DNA of 64,000 nucleotides from the NCBI GenBank assembly GCA_018388625.1, contig CP074402.1, forward strand, positions 620,001 to 684,000. The letters are read 5' to 3'. The notes below the pieces were generated by a model, which ran no database searches, was not told where the DNA came from, and saw nothing but the letters and a program-made list of their open reading frames with translations. Of the stretch, positions 36,354-45,591 are shown one piece after another. How positions within the stretch are numbered: position 1 is the first letter of the stretch; the number at the start of each line of letters is the position of its first letter. This DNA comes from Nocardiopsis eucommiae (lineage in GTDB: Bacteria; Actinomycetota; Actinomycetes; Streptosporangiales; Streptosporangiaceae). The position numbers and the translations under genes were made by a program.

Positions 36354-37164
36354 TCAGGCCCGCTCCAGGATCTCCTCCACCACGCGGCCCACGCCGTCCT
36401 CGAAGCTGGACGGGGCCACCCTGAGGCCGAGAGCGGGGTCGAGCAGGTCACGGTGCCCGCTGCTCATCGCGTACCCGGTCCCCGCCCAGGTCAGTGAGGA
36501 ACGGTCGTTGGGCATGTCCCCGAAGGCCACGACCTCCTCGCGGTCCACCCCCAGCGCTCGCACAGCATCGCCAACGTGCTCCCCTTGTTGACCCCGACCG
36601 CGCTGATCTCCACCAGGCCCGCCCCGCCCGAGTAGGTCGGCTCCGCGAGCGTGCCGACGGAGTCCACGGCGGCCTCGTACATGCGCTGCACCGGGTACTG
36701 GTTGGACCGGGCGATGAGCTTGGTGACCGGGGTCGCGGCGGTCAGCAGGGCGTCGGTGCCCTCCAGCACGCCCCTGACCCACTCGCTCCGGATCCACGGC
36801 TCCAGGTGGTAGTCGGTGTCGTGGTAGAAGTCCGTGCCCGTCTCCACTCCGAACCCGAGGCCGGGCAGGGAGTGCCGCAGCCGCTCCACGATCGTTCCCG
36901 AGGTGTCGCGGTCGATCGCCCGCACCAGCGGCTCGGCCTCCCCGGGCAGCTGGGTGTGGGCGCCGTTGCCGCAGACCACGGCGGCGCAGTCGAACATGGC
37001 GGCGAACGCTTCGGTGGTGCGCGGCGGACGGGCGGTCACGATGACCACCCTGATCCCGGCCTCCACGGCGGCGGTGAGGGCGCGGTGGTTGCGGGGGATA
37101 CCAGGCCGTTCTGGTCGAGGAGGGTTCCGTCAAGGTCGGTGGCGATCACGCGAGGAAGGGCCAT
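36354..37164 (-). CDS. HAD-superfamily Cof-type phosphatase (frame-disrupted)
   Basis: About 270 residues after two corrections (near 37105 and 36545). MALPRVIATDLDGTLLDQNG holds the DxDGT nucleophile motif; GIRVVIVTARPPRTTEAF is motif II; KGSTLAML and VVAFGDMPND are motifs III and IV with the metal Asp residues. The cap (about 85-190) is of the IIB type. These enzymes dephosphorylate sugar phosphates or cofactors such as FMN or PLP; specificity not visible. Confidence 0.8.
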
Positions 37165-37403
37165 GGGCACATTATGGCGTCGGGGAGTGACGGATTCGAA
37201 GGGGTTTCGGGTCATCTCACACCCGGGGCCCGTACGCCGGGAACACCGTTCGTGCCGCCGCCAATTTCTGTCTTGCGGGCGTCCAATCTTGCGAAAACCC
37301 GGTTACCCGGCCGAGGCGGTCGGGCATCCCCTCTCCCGGGTTCCGGGACGGAGTGCGCGCTCGGAGACCCGGCCCGTGCTGACGCCGTACCCATGGAGCA
37401 GGC

Positions 37404-38416
37404 ATGTCCGAGAACAAGGTGGTCCTGGAGAGGGAAGCCCAGGAGTTCGCCGACGCCAACGCCAACGAGCCGTTCATCTACCAGATCCCTCCCGAACAGG
37501 GCCGGGACGTCCTGGAGGGTGTGCAGAGCGGTGAGGGGTGCCCAAGCCGGAGATCACCGAAGAGTGGATCACCGTCGAGGGCGGCCCGACCGGCCAGGTG
37601 CCCATCCGGATCGTCCGTCCCGCGGGCGCCACGGGCGTCCTGCCGGTGATCCTCTACGTCCACGGCGCGGGCTGGGTGTTCGGCAGCGCCAACACCCACG
37701 ACCGGCTGGTTCGTGAACTGGCCACCCGCACCGGTGCCGCCGTGGTCTTCCCCGAGTACGACCGCTCACCGGAGGCCAGGTACCCCACCGCGATCGAGCA
37801 GAACTACGCGGCCGCCCAGTGGGTCGTGCGCCACGGCGCCGAGAGGAACCTCGACGGCGGCCGGATGGCGGTGTGCGGTGACTCGGTCGGCGGCAACATG
37901 GCCACCGTCCTGACGCTCTTGGCCAAGGAACGCGGAGACGTCGTCTTCCGGGGGCAGGCGCTGTTCTACCCGGTGACCGACGCCGACTTCGACACCGAGT
38001 CGTACCACCGGTTCGCCTTCGGGTACTTCCTGAACAGGGACGGCATGATCTGGTTCTGGGACCAGTACACCCCCGACCCGGCGCAGCGCGCGGAGATCCA
38101 CGCCTCGCCGCTGCGGGCCTCGCTGGAGGAGCTGCGCGGACTGCCGCCCGCGATGGTGCTCAACGGCGAGGCCGACGTGCTGCGCGACGAGGGCGAGGCC
38201 TACGCCCGCAAGCTGCGCGAGGCCGGAGTGCCGGTGACGGCGGTCCGCTTCCAGGGCATGATCCACGACTTCATGATGGTGGACAGCCTGCGCGACACCC
38301 ACGCGAACCAGGCGGCCCTGGTGCTGGCCGGGGACTTCCTCGGCGACGTCCTCGGCACCCGCTCGTCGGTGCCCCGCCAACAGGCCGCGCGTTCCACCGG
38401 CGCGGGGGTCCGCTAG
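37404..38416 (+). CDS. Alpha/beta hydrolase, hormone-sensitive-lipase-like esterase (frame-disrupted)
   Basis: About 337 residues, one correction near 37538 joining LEGVQSGEG to PKPEITEEWITVEGG. Oxyanion-hole loop YVHGAGWVFGSA (HGAG in place of HGGG), nucleophile in CGDSVGGNMATV, acid in NGEADVLRDEGEAY and His in MIHDFMM. Bacterial family IV esterases hydrolyse short acyl esters. The start MSENKVVLEREAQEFADA fits the common N-terminal cap. Confidence 0.82.
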
Positions 38417-38537
38417 ACCGTCCCGGGCGCGCGGCGTGGGACGAGGGTGAAGTCCGGACGGGGCGGGCACGCCGTCCGCCCCGCCCCCGGCACGGCCGCG
38501 CGCTCCGTCGGAACGTCACACATGACAGGGGTCGAGC

Positions 38538-39137
38538 ATGAACATGTTCACGCGCGGGTTCCAGGGTCGGCGCACCGCCGAGTCCGACCGCGTTCCGCCA
38601 GGGCAGTACCGGACCGACGACTTCCCGGTGTTGAGCGTGGGCCCCACGCCGCGCGTCGACACCGACGACTGGACCTTCACCGTCACCGCCGAGACCGGTG
38701 CCGCCCACAGCTGGACCTGGGACGAGTTCCTGGGACTTCCCCAGGAGCGGCCGCACGTGGACATCCACTGCGTCACCCGCTGGTCCAAGCTCGACACCGA
38801 CTGGGTCGGCGTCTCCCTGGACACACTGCTCGCGGACGTGGAGAGCACCGCCGAGTACGTCCTGGCCCACTCCTACGGCGGCTACACCACGAACCTGCCG
38901 CTGGAGGACCTCACGGACGGGCGGGCGTGGGTCGTGCACACCTTCGACGGGGAGCCGCTCGCCGCCGAGCACGGCGGCCCCGCCCGCCTGCTCGTACCCC
39001 ACCTGTACTTCTGGAAGTCCGCCAAGTGGGTGCGGGGCCTGACCCTGACCCAGGAGGACGAACCGGGGTTCTGGGAGCAGGGCGGGTACCACGACTACGG
39101 CGACCCCTGGCGTGAACAGCGTTACCGGGGAGACTGA
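38538..39137 (+). CDS. Sulfite-oxidase-like molybdopterin protein
   Basis: 199 residues covering one sulfite-oxidase molybdopterin domain, with no heme or dimerisation domain. The Mo-ligand Cys is in DIHCVTRWSKLDTDWVGV; other landmarks are AHSYGGYTTNLPLEDL and PHLYFWKSAKWVRGL. Likely a cytosolic oxidoreductase since no signal peptide is seen. It is followed 3 nt later by a flavin reductase that may be its electron partner, and by a DUF6510 zinc-ribbon protein, a recurrent actinobacterial trio. Confidence 0.85.
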   Translation: MNMFTRGFQGRRTAESDRVPPGQYRTDDFPVLSVGPTPRVDTDDWTFTVTAETGAAHSWTWDEFLGLPQERPHVDIHCVTRWSKLDTDWVGVSLDTLLADVESTAEYVLAHSYGGYTTNLPLEDLTDGRAWVVHTFDGEPLAAEHGGPARLLVPHLYFWKSAKWVRGLTLTQEDEPGFWEQGGYHDYGDPWREQRYRGD

Positions 39138-39140
39138 CCG

Positions 39141-39865
39141 ATGCCCTCATGGACGCCGGCGGTCCTGGAGTCCGACCGGTGGGAGACCCCCACCGCCCGC
39201 ACACTGGTGCTCTCGGTGCCCGGCTGGACCGGGCACCGGCCCGGACAGCACGTGGACGTGCGGCTGAGGGCGGAGGACGGGTACACGGCCGAGCGCTCCT
39301 ACTCCGTCGCTTCGGCCTCCGGGCCGGACCGCCTGGAACTCACCGTCCAGCTGGTACCGGACGGGGAGGTCTCCCCGTACCTGGTCCGGGACTTCCGGCC
39401 CGGGGACCGGGTGTGGGTGCGCGGACCCCTGGGGGTTGGTTCGTCTGGCGGTCGGACGACACCGACCCCGTCGTGCTCATCGGCGGCGGCTCCGGTGTCG
39501 TCCCGCTCGCGTCGATGGTGCGCGAACGCCGACGAACCGGGAGCCGGGCCCTGTTCCGCGTCCTGTACTCGCTGCGCACACCCGAGGACCGCTACTACGC
39601 CAAGGAGCTCGGCGCCGCCTCGGACCCGGGCGTGGACGTCTTCCTCGCCTACACGCGGGAGGCCCCGCCGGGCTCGGCGCGCGGGCCCGGGCGGGTGGGC
39701 GTGGCGGACCTGAACACCCACGGGTTCCCGGCCGAGTTCGCCCCGCGGTGCTACGTGTGCGGACCCACCGGGTTCGTCGAGACCGTCGCGGACGCGCTCG
39801 TCGCGCTGGGCCACGACCCGCGCGGGATCCGAACCGAACGCTACGGCAGCGGAGGCGGACGATGA
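39141..39865 (+). CDS. Ferredoxin reductase-type FAD oxidoreductase (frame-disrupted)
   Basis: About 241 residues, one correction near 39436. FAD-binding barrel with RSYSVAS and RPGQHVDV, then the NAD(P) domain VVLIGGGSGVVPLASMVRER and CYVCGPTGFVETVADALVALG, ending in the RTERYG motif. No ferredoxin domain is fused. Its tight linkage suggests it passes electrons to or from the sulfite-oxidase-like protein. Confidence 0.82.
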
Positions 39866-40137
39866 CCGAACCGACCCACCTGGACGGGAACGTGCTCGCC
39901 GGTCCCCTGTCCGAGGTCTTCAGTGTGGACCTGACCACCGCCGTGCGCCGATGCGCCGTCTGCGGGGACGAGGGCGTGTGCGCCCAGCTGCTCGTCTACG
40001 CGGACGGACCCGGACTGGTCGCCCGCTGCCCGAACTGCGCCGTGCTGGTGCTCCGTCTGGTGCGGACCCCGCGGGGAGTCGTCCTGGACCTGGGCGGGAC
40101 CGGCTGTGTCACCATCCCGATCCCGGAGGCGCGCTGA
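39862..40137 (+). CDS. DUF6510 zinc-ribbon-like protein
   Basis: 91 residues. Four Cys in a CxxC...CxxC arrangement (CAVCGDEGVC and CPNC) suggest a zinc ribbon. The start overlaps the reductase stop by 4 nt (ATGA). Found with sulfite-oxidase-like and ferredoxin-reductase genes in actinobacteria; role unknown. Its 3' end overlaps the converging STM4011-type gene by about 29 nt. Confidence 0.7.
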   Translation: MTEPTHLDGNVLAGPLSEVFSVDLTTAVRRCAVCGDEGVCAQLLVYADGPGLVARCPNCAVLVLRLVRTPRGVVLDLGGTGCVTIPIPEAR

Positions 40138-41115
40138 GGCCGGGACGACCGTCGGCCCTCGGGGGCGTCGGCCGGTGCGGGGCCTCCTGAGGGGGCCCGG
40201 GGGCGCGCGGGGGCATGACGGCCGGGACACGCTCGATCACCCCGCCACGGAACACGTCGTACAGGTCCAGGGTCTCCAGGTGCACGTATCCGATGTGGCA
40301 GTCGCAGGTGGTGAGCGGGCACGGGCTCGGACCGAGGGCGGCGGCGAAGGACCCGTCGTAGAGGTTGCCGAGCGGGGTGTCCACGAAGTGGCAGCGGCGC
40401 ACCTCGCCGTCGCCGTCGACGGACAGGACGCCGTCACCCGTGCGGCAGGCCGCCCCCAGGCTCGGGTGCGGGTCGCGGCTGTAGTGGAAGTGGGGGTCGA
40501 TCGCCTGCCAGGCCTCGGCCTCGGCGTCCGTGTAGGTGAGTCCCTCGGCGGCGTTCACCCAGAGGTAGACGTCCTCGGGGAGGTCGGCGCGCATGCGGCG
40601 CGCGGCCGCCAGGTGTTCGGGCTGGCCCACCACCCCCACGCTGAACCGGACCCCGAGCGCGGTGAGCGCGCGCGCCTTGCCGAGGAAGCGGTCGTGTGCG
40701 ACCTCCCCGGGTGGTAGGTGGTCCACAGGGCGACGGAGGCGAGGTCGCAGCCGGACAGCCAGGCCGTGCGGCCGCTGAGGTTGGTCTGGATCGCCACCCG
40801 CTCCACCTGCGGCAGGTGGCTCAGCCGGATGAGGGCGCGGCAGTACCAGGAGCGGGTCAGACCCTCACCCCACGGTGTGAACAGCACCGAGAAGCGCGTG
40901 CCGGGGCGCCCGGCCACCCAGTCGGTGAAGCGTTCCAGGGCGGCGCGGTCCGCCCGCAGGGTCTCGGGTCCGTCCCGGCGCTTCGCGAAGGGGCAGTACG
41001 GGCAGTCGTAGTCGCAGCTGGCCAGCGGACCCCGGTACAGCAGGGTGAGGTGGTCGGGCAGGGCGGTGTCCGGCCGCCGTCGCAGCGGGTCGGGCAGGTC
41101 CACGGTGGGGCTCAC
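40109..41115 (-). CDS. STM4011-family radical SAM protein (frame-disrupted)
   Basis: About 335 residues from a GTG overlapping the STM4012 stop (GTGA), one correction near 40705. The radical SAM cluster motif is ASCDYDCPYCPFAKRRD (CxxxCxxC). The C-terminal part has further cysteines (GAACRTGDGVLSVDG, RRCHFVDTPLGNLYDG, CPLTTCDCHIGYVHLE) that resemble an auxiliary-cluster, SPASM-like region. A proline-rich tail after VPAVMP may be an artefact, as it overlaps the converging gene. Substrate unknown; it belongs to the five-gene STM4011-STM4015 cassette. Confidence 0.75.
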
Positions 41116-42459
41116 GACGCCTCGTACTCGGCGGTCAGGCGGTTGACGCGGGGGAGAAGAAGTCGGGACCCACGGAGTCGGAGTGGGCCAGTCCCTCCTC
41201 GGTGAGCCGGACCGTGTCGGAACCCGGGGCCCCGTCCTCCAGCCAGCCGCGCTCCGCCAGGGCCGCGAACTCCGCCGGGAGGTGCGCGGCCGGGTGCGCA
41301 CCGAACCTGGCCGCGTAGTCGGCCACCTCCAGCCCCTCCACGCGCAGCAGAGACTGGAGCACGTGTCTGCGGCGCCGCTCGTCCTCGTCCAGCACGAACC
41401 CGACCTCCGCGCGCGCGAAGTCGGCGGCGTCGCGCGCCACGTAGTCCGCGATGATCGACCGCACCCGGCCCACGCCCACCGCGTAGTCGAACGAGTAGTG
41501 GGTGGTGCCCGTGTAGGAGCGGGCGCCGCAGCCCAGCCCCACCATGCCGTCGGTCTGGCAGCTGTGGTCCGGAGCGGAGGCCAGCGGTTCCGGGGCGTCG
41601 GCCCGCCGGAACATCCGCATGGACACCTGCTCGTAGCCGCGCTCGCGCAGGTGGTCGCGCCCCTGTCGGTACAGCGCCAGCCGGTGGTCGTCCCAGGCGC
41701 GGGCACGGCGGCCCAGCCCGGTGAGCGGCCGGACGTACAGCGGGTACAGGTAGATCTCCTCCGGTCCCCAGGAGAGCGCCGTGTCCAACGAGTACTCCCA
41801 GGTCCTGGGGGTCTGGCGGTCGATGCCGTAGATGAGGTCCAGGTTGAGGTCGGCCCCGGCGTGCTCGCGGATCGCGGCCAGGGCCCGGTCCACCTCGGCG
41901 CGCTTCTGCGGCCGACCGGCGGCGTGCGCCTCGGAGTCGAGGAAGCTCTGCACACCCATGCTGATCCGGGTCATCCCGCGCGCGTCCAGGACCTGGAGGC
42001 GGTCCGGGGTGGCGGTGGCGGGGGAGGTCTCCACGGACACCGGGACCGTGCGCGGGTCGAGCGGGAAGTGGCGTTCGACGGTGTCGTAGACCCGGGCCAG
42101 TTCGTCGGCGGTGAGGTAGGTGGGGGTGCCCCCGCCCAGGGCGAGACGCGCGAACGCGGTGTTCTCGGGGAGGCACGCCGCGACCGTCTCCGCCTGGCGC
42201 TCGAACGCGTCCAGGTAGGCCGTGACCTGCTCGGCCGGGGGCGTGGATCGGGTGAAGAGGTTGCAGAACCCGCAGCGCATCTCGCAGAACGGCACGTGCG
42301 CGTACAGCGAGAGCGCGCGGGTGTCCTCGCGCATCCACAGGTCGTACAGGTGGGGGCGCTCGGTGAAGGGGCGGTAGGCGCTCTTGTGGGGGTAGGCGTA
42401 CACGTACGAGCGGTAGGGGAGTCCGCGCGGACGGGCTCGGCCCTCGGTGTGACGCTCAC
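41112..42459 (-). CDS. STM4012-family radical SAM protein, HemN-like (frame-disrupted)
   Basis: About 449 residues from a GTG overlapping the STM4013 stop. Corrections near 42411 and 41157. The motif SLYAHVPFCEMRCGFCNLFT (CxxxCxxC, with an extra Cys as in HemN/HemW) is followed by LALGGGTPTYLTADELARVY, ISMGVQSFLDSEAHAAGRPQ and NLDLIYGIDRQTPRTW, all in the coproporphyrinogen-dehydrogenase family layout, and a HemN C-terminal domain (GLGCGARSYTGTTHYSFDYA). The cassette context argues against heme synthesis; the substrate is unknown. Confidence 0.82.
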
Positions 42460-43322
42460 GCGGGGCTCTCCTCGGTGCCGTGGCCGTGGGGCAGGACGGC
42501 GTGGGTGTAGGGGACGGTCCAGACGGTCTCGTGGCCGATCCGGTGCCCGGTGTGGCCGTCCTCGCCGTAGGCGGTGCCGTGGTCCGAGCACACGATGGCG
42601 AAGCAGGGCCGACGGGCCGACATCGCGGTCAGCAGCGGGGGCAGGTGGCGGTCGACGTACTCCAGGGCGGCCGCGTGGCTGGCCAGGGTGTCTCCGTCCT
42701 CCCGGGTGGCGCCGGGCAGGTGGAACCAGTTGGGCTGGTGCAGCGCGGCGACGTTGAGCAGCAGGAACAGCGGCTGCTCGGCGGGCACGGCGGCGGTCAC
42801 CTCCGCCGCGCGGGCCACCTGGTTCTCGAAGGAGTGCGGGTCGGCCACGCCGAACGACTCCTCCCAGTGGCTCTCCGCGAACAGGTTCGGCAGCACCGAC
42901 CCGAGCTCCGACCTGCGGTTGAAGAAGCCCGTGCCGCCCACGCAGGCCGTGTGGTAGCCCTTCCGGGCCAGCCCGGAGGCGAGGTCGGCGGTGTCGAAGG
43001 TCCAGGTCCCCGGCGCGGTGGAGACGCTGCCGGGGAAGGCGGCGGCGAACAGGCGCGGGTGCGGCCCCGGCGCGGCGGGGGTCGGCAGGAACCCGGCGAG
43101 CATGGCCAGGTGGGAGGCGTAGGTGAAGCTCGCGGGGGAGTGCCGTTCCTCCCACCCGCCGGGCGGCAGGAGCCGGGCCAGGTTCGGGGTGCGTCCGGCC
43201 TCGGCCAGCTCGACCGCCACGTCGTGGCGCAGGGTGTCCAGGGTGAGGAGCAGGATGTCGTGCGTGCCCACCACGGTGTTCATGTCCGGCGTCGGGAGCT
43301 CGGAGGTGGCGTCGGTGGTCAA
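42456..43322 (-). CDS. STM4013/SEN3800-family hydrolase, alkaline-phosphatase superfamily
   Basis: 288 residues, intact. The metal and nucleophile region ILLLTLDTLRHDVAV matches the sulfatase/phosphatase superfamily Asp-Thr arrangement; ASFTYASHLAMLAGFLP and CSDHGTAYGEDGHTGHRIGH supply further metal ligands. It would cleave a phosphate or sulfate ester, or transfer a phospho group. The TTG start overlaps the STM4014 stop as TTGA; an internal ATG (MNTVVGTH) is an alternative. Confidence 0.82.
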   Translation of the reverse strand: MTTDATSELPTPDMNTVVGTHDILLLTLDTLRHDVAVELAEAGRTPNLARLLPPGGWEERHSPASFTYASHLAMLAGFLPTPAAPGPHPRLFAAAFPGSVSTAPGTWTFDTADLASGLARKGYHTACVGGTGFFNRRSELGSVLPNLFAESHWEESFGVADPHSFENQVARAAEVTAAVPAEQPLFLLLNVAALHQPNWFHLPGATREDGDTLASHAAALEYVDRHLPPLLTAMSARRPCFAIVCSDHGTAYGEDGHTGHRIGHETVWTVPYTHAVLPHGHGTEESPA

Positions 43323-44484
43323 GGGCGTCCCCCGGAGAGTGCGTGTTCGGACGTCGGGCGCGGTGCCGGGAGGGGGAACCGGCCGGTGGCGAGGGCGTGC
43401 AGCTGTTCGGCCTGGGTGCTCCGCCCCTCGTGGAGGACCCCGGGCAGGAGGTCACCGAAGGCGTTGACCTCGCAGACCGTGAAGCGGCGCCAGCCGGGGA
43501 GACCAGCAGGTCCACCCCGGCGTGCAGCGTTCGCGGGAAGACCCGGGCGGCGGCCTCCGCCGTGGCCGTGGCCGCCCGCCAGGCGTGCGGGCCCATGCTC
43601 TCGCGCAGCGCCGACAGGTCGCCCCGGGCGTTGCCCAGGTGCAGGTTGGTCATGGGGGAGCGCGAGGAGCGCACCACCGCGTGCGTGGCCCGACCGGCGA
43701 CCACCAGGACGCGCAGGTCGATCACCCGCCCCTCGAACCCCGCCTTGGGGACCCAGCGCTCCACGTGCAGTCCGTCGGGGGCGAGCGCGTCCACGATCGC
43801 CGCCACGTCGGCCTCGTCGGTGCGGGTGCGCGGCCGCAGCACGTTGTACAGCTCGACCGACCCGCCCTCGCGCACCAGGTGGGCCGAGGTGACCGCCCGG
43901 ATCCGCCCGCCCGGGGCGGTGGCCAGCGCGACCACCCCCGAGGCCGACGAGCCGTGCGCGGGCTTGACGAACACCCTCCGCCAGCCGGCCCCGGCCATCG
44001 CGGAGCGCAGGGACGCGTATCCGGTCACCGGCCCGGGCAGGGCCGGGGCGACCGGCACCCCGGCCGCGGCCAGCCTCGCGTGGCAGCGGCGCTTGTCGCA
44101 CAGGTCGGCCAGGTCGTTCACGTCCTGGAGGAGGTGTGCCCCGGGGGTGGCCGCCACGGCCTCGGACAGCCGCCCCAAAGCGCGGACGAACCCGCGGTGC
44201 TGATCGGCCCCGCCCTCGACCCGGTGGAGGTCGGGATCGTGCCGCCAGCCGCGCAGCAGACGGGCGGTGGCGACGTCCTCGCCCGCCGAGTCCACGCGCA
44301 CCAGCGCGCCCTCGGGCAGGGTGACGGGACCGGCCGCCGGGTCCGCGAGGTCGCGCCAGGCCAGCGGGACGGGGGCGGGGAGCCCGGCCGCCCGCGCCGC
44401 CTCGGTGAACAGCGCCAGGCGACGGTTGCCCGGAACGCACACCACCACCAGCGGACGGTCGAGCGGCGACCGGTCCCGGGTCAC
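43319..44484 (-). CDS. STM4014-family ATP-grasp protein (frame-disrupted)
   Basis: About 388 residues, one correction near 43500. VVVCVPGNRRLALFTEAARA opens the preATP-grasp domain; RRVFVKPAHGSSASGVVAL, VERWVPKAGFEGRVIDLRVL and VCEVNAFGDLLPGV are ATP-grasp signatures. ATP-grasp enzymes ligate a carboxylate to an amine or thiol using ATP, so this is the cassette's likely bond-forming enzyme. The GTG start overlaps the STM4015 stop by 4 nt. Confidence 0.8.
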
Positions 44485-45542
44485 TCGGAGACCGCCGTGT
44501 AGTAGGAGAGGCCGCCGTCCGCGTAGGGGTTCTCCTCGGGTTCCAGGCGCCCGGAGAGGTCGTGCTCGACCCCCGAGGCGGTCAGGGCGGCCCCCAGCCT
44601 GTCGGCCATCTCCTCGGACAGGTAGTGGTGGTGCAGGTCGAGGCGGCGCAGACCGTGGAAGACGGGGGTGTCCAGCAGGATCCGGGCGCCCCGGTCGGTC
44701 ATGGCCCCGAGCGACAGGTCCAGCTCCGAGAGGCCCCGGGTGACCGGGGCCTCGGCCAGGGCCGCCACGCAGTCGTCGGCGTTCTCGGCGTTGCGCAGCC
44801 CCAGGGAGCGCAGCTTCGGGAACGCGGTCCCGGAGAGGAGCGGGGCGAGGTCCGCCTCCGTGGTGTGCTCCCCGGCGTACTCCTCCGCGCCCAGCCACAG
44901 CTCCAGGTGCTCCACCTCGGGCAGGGGCGCGGCGCACACGGTCCGGACGACCTCGGGGCGCAGCCCGCCGGACTGCACGGTCAGGCTCCGGAGGCCGTGG
45001 GGCTCGGTGATCGTCAGGTCGAGGCCGGTGCTCCCGCCGCGCACGGTGAACGCCGTCAGGTACGGCAGCGCGGTCAGCAACGGGCCCAGGTCCCCGTGCT
45101 CGATCCAGGAGATCTCGTTCTCCTCCCGCGTGACGTCCCCGAAGAAGAGCGACCGCAGGCCGGTGTACGCGAACACGCGGCCGACCAGTTCGTCGAGGAG
45201 GTTCCCGGTCACCCGGGCCTCGTCCTCGACGTGCCCGACGACCAGGGCCCGGACCTCGTCCCGCGGGACCAGCCGCTCGAACTCGTCCAGGTACTCGGAG
45301 AGGGTCTGCGCGGTCCGCTGGTGGTAACCGGGTTCCTCCGCGCGCAGTCGCCACGCCACCGATCCGGGGGCGGCGATCGCCGCGAAGAGCGGTTCGTACG
45401 AGGACGGCAGGTCGGGGTGGCGCTCCCTTCGGTTGCTCGCCCACGACATGGCGATGTGGAACTCGGTGCGGAGGGCCTCCCACCCGGTGAACTCCACCAC
45501 GGGGAGGCCCGCGTACTCGGTCAGATGGCTGCTGTTGGGCAT
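44481..45542 (-). CDS. STM4015-family leucine-rich-repeat protein, copy 1
   Basis: 353 residues, intact. Starts HLTEYAGLPVVEFTGWEAL and has leucine-rich repeats over residues about 125-320 (LRSLFFGDVTREENEISWIE, LRSLTVQSGGLRPEVVRTV, LRSLGLRNAENADDC, LRRLDLHHHYLSEEMADRL). No signal peptide. LRR proteins usually provide a binding surface; in this cassette it may carry or present the substrate. Shares clear blocks with the next copy upstream. Confidence 0.82.
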   Translation of the reverse strand: MPNSSHLTEYAGLPVVEFTGWEALRTEFHIAMSWASNRRERHPDLPSSYEPLFAAIAAPGSVAWRLRAEEPGYHQRTAQTLSEYLDEFERLVPRDEVRALVVGHVEDEARVTGNLLDELVGRVFAYTGLRSLFFGDVTREENEISWIEHGDLGPLLTALPYLTAFTVRGGSTGLDLTITEPHGLRSLTVQSGGLRPEVVRTVCAAPLPEVEHLELWLGAEEYAGEHTTEADLAPLLSGTAFPKLRSLGLRNAENADDCVAALAEAPVTRGLSELDLSLGAMTDRGARILLDTPVFHGLRRLDLHHHYLSEEMADRLGAALTASGVEHDLSGRLEPEENPYADGGLSYYTAVSE

Positions 45543-45591
45543 GGGAATCCTGTCGGGGGTGGGACGGGGACGGGGGCGGTCACGGCGGGGC

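Noticed and set aside
41971..45483. A 1170-codon minus-strand open frame
   Set aside because: It is a GC-rich shadow spanning several genes. Only the middle part encodes a real protein (the ATP-grasp protein); the rest is Arg/Pro-rich out-of-frame translation.
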